Assembly: GCA_018648685.1 (NCBI GenBank)
Contig: JABGQT010000039.1
Location: 1-40,605, forward strand
Origin: Anaerolineae bacterium
Lineage (GTDB): Bacteria; Chloroflexota; Anaerolineae; Anaerolineales; Villigracilaceae
Length of the DNA: 40,605 nt
Direction of reading: 5' to 3'
Below are positions 35,484-40,605 of this stretch, one piece after another (position 1 is the first letter of the stretch; each line of letters opens with the position of its first letter). The translations under genes and the position numbers were made by a program. Below the pieces are notes generated by a model. That model was not told the DNA's origin. It was given only the letters and a program-made list of their open reading frames with translations, and did no database searches.

Positions 35484-35741
35484 CTATTGTTTTTTTGCCA
35501 GAGAAAGCAACGCAAGCACAATGCCTATGCCACCGATCACAATTTCAGCAACATATTTTTCCAAAAGAGCAGGGTTTTCAAGGAACCAAAATGTAGTTAA
35601 CAAACCTGCTGCCCCTGCAAATAATCCCAGCGCTTTCCTGACAGAATAATTATTTATATCAAACACTTTCGATAAGCTCAGATATAAGGCAAGCATCACC
35701 AAAGCACCAACAATCAAAGATTTGATAAAAACAGAATCCAT
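35484..35741 (-). CDS. Small membrane protein in the cobalamin operon (unknown)
   Basis: An 85-residue protein with three hydrophobic segments: SLIVGALVMLALYLSL, ALGLFAGAAGLLTTFWFL and IVIGGIGIVLALLSLA, giving a probable three-helix membrane protein ending in KKQ. It sits two bases after btuD and 39 bases before cobO, in the same orientation, so it is almost certainly co-transcribed under the cobalamin riboswitch. I do not recognise the family. Possible roles are an accessory to the BtuCD importer or an unrelated passenger. Confidence 0.75.
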   Translation of the reverse strand: MDSVFIKSLIVGALVMLALYLSLSKVFDINNYSVRKALGLFAGAAGLLTTFWFLENPALLEKYVAEIVIGGIGIVLALLSLAKKQ

Positions 35742-35743
35742 AT

Positions 35744-36535
35744 TTACCCTTCTCCCTTCCCCAAAACGCCTTGCGGAAAAATGATCGGCGCACCTGTAAG
35801 GGGATGATTTATTATCTCGACGGGTGTTTGATAAACGGCACTGATATGCTCTGCACGAATGACTTCCTGGGGAGTGCCTATACTTTGCATATTTCCATCT
35901 GCGAGCAGAGCAACTTTATCGGCAAAAAATGAAACTAAGTTAAGATCATGCATCGCTACGAGCACTGTTAGATTTTTCTCTTTAGCCAACCTTTTGACAA
36001 TAGATAATAAATTGGTCTGGTGCTGTAAATCGAGATGGTTTGTGGGTTCGTCCAGCAATAGTATTGGGGTAGATTGAGCTAATGCTCTTGCTAGCAAAAC
36101 GCGCTGCTGCTCGCCACCTGAAAGTTGGGCGATAGGTCGCTCTGCGAATTTCTCAAGAGATGTTTGTTGCAAAACCAATTTAACCGCAGCCTTGTCTGCG
36201 TCGCTTTCCTTTCCGAGCCAATTGAGATAGGGTGTACGCCCCATCATCACGGCTTGCTCAACAGAAAAAGCACCACCCAGTTGACGTGCTTGGGGAACAA
36301 CAGATAGTATCTTTGCACGCTCTTGGGTAGTCAAATTAGCCAGGTTTTCCCCATTAGAAAAAATATCTCCTGACTTAATCGGTATTACTCCACTGATGGC
36401 GCGAATCAGCGTTGATTTTCCTGCGCCGTTTGGACCTATTAGTGCTACTATCTCTCCGGGTTGCACATCAAACGAGATATTATGCAAGACTGTTTTTGAA
36501 CCGTAGGCTACAGTGAGGGATTCTATTTTTAACAT
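35744..36535 (-). CDS. btuD: Cobalamin ABC importer ATP-binding protein
   Basis: A 263-residue protein. The frame runs back to 36841 inside btuC, but the ATG at 36535 opens a standard ABC ATPase (MLKIESLTVAYG) and shares one base with the btuC stop codon, so it is the start. Walker A is GPNGAGKST, the signature LSGGEQQRV, Walker B ILLLDEPTNHLD and the switch His is in AMHDLN. It powers the importer with BtuC and BtuF. The sequence alone could equally be a siderophore importer; the riboswitch and cob genes decide for cobalamin. Confidence 0.93.
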   Translation of the reverse strand: MLKIESLTVAYGSKTVLHNISFDVQPGEIVALIGPNGAGKSTLIRAISGVIPIKSGDIFSNGENLANLTTQERAKILSVVPQARQLGGAFSVEQAVMMGRTPYLNWLGKESDADKAAVKLVLQQTSLEKFAERPIAQLSGGEQQRVLLARALAQSTPILLLDEPTNHLDLQHQTNLLSIVKRLAKEKNLTVLVAMHDLNLVSFFADKVALLADGNMQSIGTPQEVIRAEHISAVYQTPVEIINHPLTGAPIIFPQGVLGKGEG

Positions 36536-37611
36536 TACCAGAAAACCTCGCGCTTTGCTCGGCGCAGGATCCATAAAAAGAAAGGTGCTCCGGCTAAAGC
36601 TGTTACGATACCAACAGGGAGAGATGATGGGGCTAATAAAATACGTGCAAGCATATCTGCCATCAATAAAGCACTCGCCCCACCGAGAATTGACAAGGGA
36701 ATTAAGCGTCGATAATCGGGTCCCCATATAATGCGGATCATGTGGGGAACGACCAAGCCGATAAATCCGATAACGCCTGAAAAGGCAACGGCAACTGCTG
36801 TCGTTAAAGAGGCGACAATAATGATAAATATCTTTGCCCAATTTACCGACAATCCCATTTGCTTAGCTTCTTCTTCGCCAAATTGCAAAACATTTAGCAT
36901 GTGACCAGAGAGACTCAACAACCCCATTCCTATGACCATATAAGGCAAAGCTGCCTTAACAGGATTCCAGCCTGTCATGGGTGAACCTCCAAGCAAGAAG
37001 GAGATAGCTCTGTGAAGCTGAAGATCAGAACGCAGCATAAGATAAGATGTAAGAGCCGAAGCAAACGCTCCCACCGCCACCCCAGCTAAAATAAGCGTGG
37101 TCAAGGGGACAAGTCCATTCACACGCGCCAGGTTATAGACCAAAACTACGGTCAGGATCGCACCTATAAAGGCACCAATCGGGACCAAATAAAATCCCAA
37201 CATATTATTTGGCCAGTGAATGGACATCGCAAAGACAGCGCCTAATCCTGCCCCTGATGCAACGCCGATCAGATAAGGGTCTGCAAGTGGATTTCGGAAT
37301 AAGCCTTGATAAGCCGCTCCGCTGCTCGCAAGCGCAGCACCCGTTAAGGCTACCAATATGGTGTGTGGTAAACGGATGGCAAGAATGATCGCAGCAAATG
37401 AATTGGACCAATCAGGCATAATATTAAATCCCGGAAGCTGGGCAGCAAGAATGCGCAAGATTGTCTGCGGCGGGATAAAAACCGCGCCCAGGGCAATACT
37501 AAAGAGAAAGGATATCAGTAGCAAGCTCAGGTTAAGAGCGAAAGGTCGTTTACGAAGCATAGGGTTTAGATAAGGCTCAATATCCAAGAAAAATGAATAT
37601 TGAGCCTCCAT
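36535..37611 (-). CDS. btuC: Cobalamin ABC importer permease (FecCD family)
   Basis: A 358-residue protein with about ten hydrophobic helices. Family motifs are RLPHTILVALTGAALASSGA and RNPLADPYLIGVASGAGLGA in the first third, and GVIGFIGLVVPHMIR near residue 275, the coupling region that contacts BtuD. An internal Met at residue 18 could be the true start; neither has a strong ribosome-binding site, and the 9-base gap to btuF suggests coupling to it. It forms the membrane pore for corrinoid uptake. Confidence 0.92.
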   Translation of the reverse strand: MEAQYSFFLDIEPYLNPMLRKRPFALNLSLLLISFLFSIALGAVFIPPQTILRILAAQLPGFNIMPDWSNSFAAIILAIRLPHTILVALTGAALASSGAAYQGLFRNPLADPYLIGVASGAGLGAVFAMSIHWPNNMLGFYLVPIGAFIGAILTVVLVYNLARVNGLVPLTTLILAGVAVGAFASALTSYLMLRSDLQLHRAISFLLGGSPMTGWNPVKAALPYMVIGMGLLSLSGHMLNVLQFGEEEAKQMGLSVNWAKIFIIIVASLTTAVAVAFSGVIGFIGLVVPHMIRIIWGPDYRRLIPLSILGGASALLMADMLARILLAPSSLPVGIVTALAGAPFFLWILRRAKREVFW

Positions 37612-37620
37612 CCAATAAGT

Positions 37621-38616
37621 TTACTCAAAGACTTCGGGGTGTAGAATTTTAGCTGTTTCTTCCAGCGCACCAACAAGACGTGGCCCGGGAACACTCATCA
37701 TATTTGGGTCAATTGGATACAGCGCATTCTTTGCAACTGCGGTAATGGCATCCCACCCAGGGCGCTCCGCAACAATTTCAGGAGTCACTCCATAAAGGGC
37801 ATCTGCCAGCAAAATTATATCTGGATTTATCTCAATTAGCGCTTCTGTGCTGATTTGGGTGTAGTCACCTTCTAATTCGCTTGCTGCGTTCATGCCACCT
37901 GCGGTTGTGATGATATAGTCGATAAAGGTGCCCGATCCGGTCGTCCACGGGTTGGCAGGATCGGTTGCATCCAATTCATAAAAAACAGAGGGGTGATAGG
38001 ATAGCGGTGTTATCTTCTCTTGCACGACTCTAACGCGTGCATCAAGGTCAGCAATTAATGCTTCTGTTTCCTCTTCATGCCCGGTTAACATAGCAAAGTC
38101 ACGCAGATTCCCCCATAATTCCTCGTAAGTCATAGGATTTGCCTGCCAGTATACATTTAAACCAAGCTCTCGAAGCGCTATAACTTGATCTTCTGAAATA
38201 ATTTCAGCGGCAACGATCAGGTCTGGCTCAAGGGCAAGGATAGCTTCTGCAGGTAAGTCTTCCCACATTGCGCCAATACTGGTGACTTCGAGTACTTTTT
38301 CAGGGTATAAGGAATACTCATCTCGCCCAACAACTTGCTCTCCCGCACCAATGGCAAATAACACCTCTGTGGTTGATGCTGATAAGGAAACAATAGCCTT
38401 TGGATACTCAGTAAGTTCGATGGTATTCCCTAGATCATCCGTAAAGACCATCATTTCTGGGGCGGGTTCTTCTGTTGGTTCAGGCACAGGGGCTTCTTCA
38501 ACAACTTCAGGGTCAGGGACAACAGCTTCTCCTCTCGGGGTTACTTCGGGTGTGCATGCACCTAGCATCAGGCTAAGGATAAGAAGAAGAAATAAAGTAA
38601 ATCTTTTGTTATTCAT
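37621..38616 (-). CDS. btuF: Cobalamin-binding lipoprotein (BtuF-like, periplasmic-binding class III)
   Basis: A 331-residue protein. The signal peptide ends in lipobox LGAC (about residue 21), followed by a Pro/Glu-rich linker to about residue 53. The binding domain contains IVSLSASTTEVLFAIGAGEQVVG, EAILALEPDLIVA, and GMNAASELEGDYTQIS, as in helical-backbone metal/corrinoid-binding proteins. It is the first gene after the cobalamin riboswitch, with GGAG upstream of the ATG. It delivers corrinoids to BtuCD at the outer face of the cell membrane. Confidence 0.93.
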   Translation of the reverse strand: MNNKRFTLFLLLILSLMLGACTPEVTPRGEAVVPDPEVVEEAPVPEPTEEPAPEMMVFTDDLGNTIELTEYPKAIVSLSASTTEVLFAIGAGEQVVGRDEYSLYPEKVLEVTSIGAMWEDLPAEAILALEPDLIVAAEIISEDQVIALRELGLNVYWQANPMTYEELWGNLRDFAMLTGHEEETEALIADLDARVRVVQEKITPLSYHPSVFYELDATDPANPWTTGSGTFIDYIITTAGGMNAASELEGDYTQISTEALIEINPDIILLADALYGVTPEIVAERPGWDAITAVAKNALYPIDPNMMSVPGPRLVGALEETAKILHPEVFE

Positions 38617-38662
38617 ATTGGAAACTCCATAACGTTTTTATTAAAGGTACAAGAATCAAAAT

Positions 38663-38683
38663 CCCCTGCTTTTTGGGCAGGGG
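38663..38683 (-). terminator. Expression-platform hairpin of the cobalamin riboswitch
   Basis: Reading the minus strand, CCCCTGC (38683-38677) and GCAGGGG (38669-38663) form a 7-base stem with a 7-base loop, followed by ATTTTGATT. The T-run is short, but the place between aptamer and btuF fits a regulated terminator that forms when B12 is bound. Confidence 0.6.
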
Positions 38684-38719
38684 AGGCGAATGGGATTTGA
38701 TAAATAATCCGAGACGTTC

Positions 38720-38876
38720 CACCTCCTTTCCGCGAGGTTTGTGGAAACCGATCAAGGCGGGCGACCTGGCTTTCCAGTTTTCACTGGACTACAGTTGCGC
38801 GACAGCACCGGACTTCACTAAAAGAAGTGTTACCGGTATCGCCATTAAACCTTCCCATCCGGGGGTGGAGGTACCT
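38720..38876 (-). promoter_or_regulatory. Cobalamin riboswitch aptamer
   Basis: On the minus strand the conserved B12-box core GCTGTCGCGCAACTGTA lies at 38806-38790 and the downstream AGCCAGGTCGCCCGCC at 38771-38756, both close to the family consensus. ACCTCC near the 5' end (38873-38868) can pair with GGAGGT (38726-38721) as the closing P1 stem. It precedes btuF and the whole uptake/salvage operon, where adenosylcobalamin binding would repress expression. Confidence 0.92.
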
Positions 38877-38880
38877 TGAA

Positions 38881-39164
38881 AGTGGTTATTAGATTAAAAA
38901 GGTGCAAACTAACTATTTAGTATTTTACAATATTTTCAGGAAACACAAAAGTATCATTATCCACTTACGCATAAGTAATTAAGTAATAGACCTTTTGTAT
39001 AAGAGTGCCATAATACAGGCATAAGAGACAAAGGTTAAAAGTTTGGAAAGATACAGATTTCAAACGACTTATAGGTTTAAAGACAAGAACTTTCACTAAT
39101 TTGATAAATTTCACTCCATCAATCAAATTTCTCTATTGTTGCTTATTTGAGATATGATAAGACT
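38881..39164. other. AT-rich intergenic region between riboswitch and DUF2779 gene
   Basis: About 280 bases of low-GC sequence. It must hold the divergent promoters of the cobalamin operon and the rightward gene, but I see no hexamer pair good enough to place them, and no gene or repeat. Confidence 0.5.
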
Positions 39165-40605
39165 ATGGATAAATCTATCACTATAACAAAATCTGATTAT
39201 CAACTTTTTCTAGACGCCCCATTGCATTTATGGGCATACAAGCATGGAAAGATAAACTCTACCCCGACAAAATTCGAGACTCATCTCGCAGAGCAAGGAT
39301 ATGAGGCAGAAGAATTAGCCGAAAAATATCTTGAACAATATATTCTCAATACGGCTGAAGCGGAAAGTATCGAGTTTCAAAGAGTGTTTACAGATAGGCA
39401 GTTTTTAGCAAGAACAGATGCATTAGTCTTCAAGCCAAAGAGCAACACCTATGACCTTTATGAAATCAAAAGCAGCACCAGGAATAAAAAAGAATTTATT
39501 TCTGATGCTGCCTTTCAGTATCTGATCGCAACCAAAGATATCAAAATAGATTGTGTTTATATTCTTCACCTAAACAAAGATTATGTTCGTCATTCATTTT
39601 TAGATATTGAAAATCTCTTTGCTGTTGATAATATTTCTGCGGAAGTTAAAGGTAATATCGCTGAGGTTGCGGCGAAAAGAGAAAAAACGATTGCGGTAGC
39701 GCTTTCTGATTCACCTGAAGGAATTCAGCATTGCTATAAACCTAAGGATTGTCCTTGCCTTGATTTATGCCACCCCGTCTTCCCAAAACATTCGATTTAT
39801 AGCATTCCCAGAATTACCAAAAAGAAGAAAATTCAATTATTAGAGCAGGGAATATTAGAGATAAAAAATCTTCCTGACACCTTTCCACTCAATGACAAAC
39901 AAAGGAAGATAGTAGAAATAACAAAAAAGAACGAAGCGTATATTGATAAAGAAGCTATCAAACAAGAATTTAATAATTTTGAATACCCACTGTATTTCTT
40001 GGACTACGAGACTTTTCTTTCTGCTATTCCGCTCTTTGACACGTATCACCCGCAACAACAGATGGTTTTCCAGTATTCCCTTCACAAAATGGACACCTTC
40101 GATGGAGAGGCCGTTCATTCAGAACATCTCTCCACTACAAAAAATGATCCATCCACGTCGTTGGTCACAGAACTAAAAAAGAGTATTGGAAACACCGGCA
40201 CCGTTTTTGTTTGGAACAAAGCTTTTGAGATTACCAGAAACAAAGAGATGGCACAAATCAACCCGAAGTATGCTGATTTCTTAAATGAGCTAAATAATCG
40301 AATTTATGATCTCGGCGATTTTATAAAAAAGGGCTTTTATCTCCACCCTGACTTCTTGGGTAGCTGGTCAATTAAAAAAGTACTTCCTGTCATGGTCCCG
40401 GAGCTAAGTTATGAAGGCATGGATATTGGCAAGGGCGATCAGGCAATGATGGCATGGTGGGATTTGGTGAATGACGAATTACCCGATCATAAAGCAGAAA
40501 AAACAAAAACAGCTTTGCTAGAATACTGTAAACTGGACAGTTACGCGATGGTTGTGTGCTGCCTCAGCGCAAAATGGAAAAATGGCATCCATGTTATAGT
40601 TCACA
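39165..40605 (+). CDS. DUF2779-type protein: Cas4-like nuclease plus DEDD exonuclease-like domain (partial)
   Basis: 480 codons are open from the ATG at 39165 to the window edge, so the gene is 3'-truncated here. The N-terminal part has a PD-(D/E)xK nuclease core: TDALVF (Asp85) and DLYEIKSS (Glu100, Lys102). Four cysteines (190, 196, 198, 202) follow in CYKPKDCPCLDLC, like the C-terminal Fe-S ligands of Cas4. The N-terminal Cys expected in LDCP is replaced by Ala18 (LDAP). The second half has LDYETF (DxE) and EYCKLDSYAM (YxxxD), as in DEDD 3'-5' exonucleases, and LGSWSIKKVLPVM, the DUF2779 signature as I recall it. A DNA-processing role in repair or defence is inferred. It is AT-rich compared with the cobalamin operon. 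No CRISPR repeats are seen nearby. Confidence 0.85.
   Translation, partial: MDKSITITKSDYQLFLDAPLHLWAYKHGKINSTPTKFETHLAEQGYEAEELAEKYLEQYILNTAEAESIEFQRVFTDRQFLARTDALVFKPKSNTYDLYEIKSSTRNKKEFISDAAFQYLIATKDIKIDCVYILHLNKDYVRHSFLDIENLFAVDNISAEVKGNIAEVAAKREKTIAVALSDSPEGIQHCYKPKDCPCLDLCHPVFPKHSIYSIPRITKKKKIQLLEQGILEIKNLPDTFPLNDKQRKIVEITKKNEAYIDKEAIKQEFNNFEYPLYFLDYETFLSAIPLFDTYHPQQQMVFQYSLHKMDTFDGEAVHSEHLSTTKNDPSTSLVTELKKSIGNTGTVFVWNKAFEITRNKEMAQINPKYADFLNELNNRIYDLGDFIKKGFYLHPDFLGSWSIKKVLPVMVPELSYEGMDIGKGDQAMMAWWDLVNDELPDHKAEKTKTALLEYCKLDSYAMVVCCLSAKWKNGIHVIVH

Noticed and set aside
36536..36841. N-terminal extension of btuD back to 36841
   Set aside because: It lies wholly inside btuC in another frame and has no ABC homology; the ATG at 36535 sits at a classical overlapping junction with the btuC stop.
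38673..38879. 68-codon plus-strand frame upstream of btuF
   Set aside because: It is the reverse complement of the cobalamin riboswitch, which explains the conservation of the sequence.
38881..40605. Possible CRISPR array near the Cas4-like gene
   Set aside because: No regularly spaced direct repeats are visible and no other cas gene is present in the window.

Overview
The window looks like a chromosomal segment of an anaerobic or facultatively anaerobic member of the Chloroflexota, probably close to Anaerolineae. This placement is inferred from gene content: an FHA-domain ABC transporter, lipoproteins and Thr/Pro-rich anchored proteins, a HydBGDA-type [NiFe] hydrogenase, a corrinoid-salvage operon and a GTCATTGCGAGG-type dispersed repeat. 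No rRNA or tRNA gene was seen to test it.

Layout. 1-1048 (-) is the 5' part of a ferredoxin-type 4Fe-4S protein running off the left edge, divergent from a radical SAM gene (1193-2068, +). 2096-4712 holds envelope proteins of unknown role: a lipoprotein, an anchored protein and a small LiaF-like membrane protein. An MscS-type channel follows (4896-6437, -). 6642-13077 is a compact lipid-assembly locus: acyl carrier protein, fatty acyl-AMP ligase and AcpS on the minus strand, a triple-FHA ABCG-type transporter on the plus strand, and a convergent PapA5-like acyltransferase.

13315-18321 (-) is the most unusual gene: a 1668-residue protein with a P-loop NTPase split by a transmembrane hairpin (KAP-like), a long helical middle and a C-terminal HEPN domain with an RNRIAH ribonuclease motif. 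It is visibly AT-richer than its neighbours. I read it as a single-gene, membrane-anchored STAND/KAP-HEPN candidate antiphage system. Next come a heterodimeric ABC exporter pair (18674-22358, -), a 49-residue membrane protein (22480-22629, +), an MFS transporter and a GNAT-like protein.

25541-30750 (+) is a hydrogenase operon: a cyclic-nucleotide-binding-domain protein without a DNA-binding domain, HydB, HydG, HydD, HydA and a HycI-type protease. Two tandem CRP/FNR-like sites lie upstream. 30889-38616 (-) is a cobalamin uptake and salvage operon, transcribed btuF-btuC-btuD-orf85-cobO-cobT-cobS-cobQ-cobU and headed by a cobalamin riboswitch (about 38720-38876) with a terminator hairpin. The right edge carries the start of a DUF2779-type protein with a Cas4-like nuclease and a DEDD-exonuclease-like region (39165 onward).

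How the parts work together. The hydrogenase genes form one translationally coupled redox enzyme plus its maturation protease. The cobalamin genes import corrinoids, adenosylate them and attach the lower ligand under B12 feedback. The FAAL/ACP/AcpS/acyltransferase/ABC set could activate, transfer and export an acylated product. The KAP-HEPN protein and the DUF2779 nuclease are the accessory, defence-like genes. Several genes here are partial at the edges, too short, or had to be trimmed at the start: 1-1048, 22480-22629 and 39165-40605 were read directly from the sequence, and starts were moved inward for several others using ribosome-binding sites and family alignment from memory.
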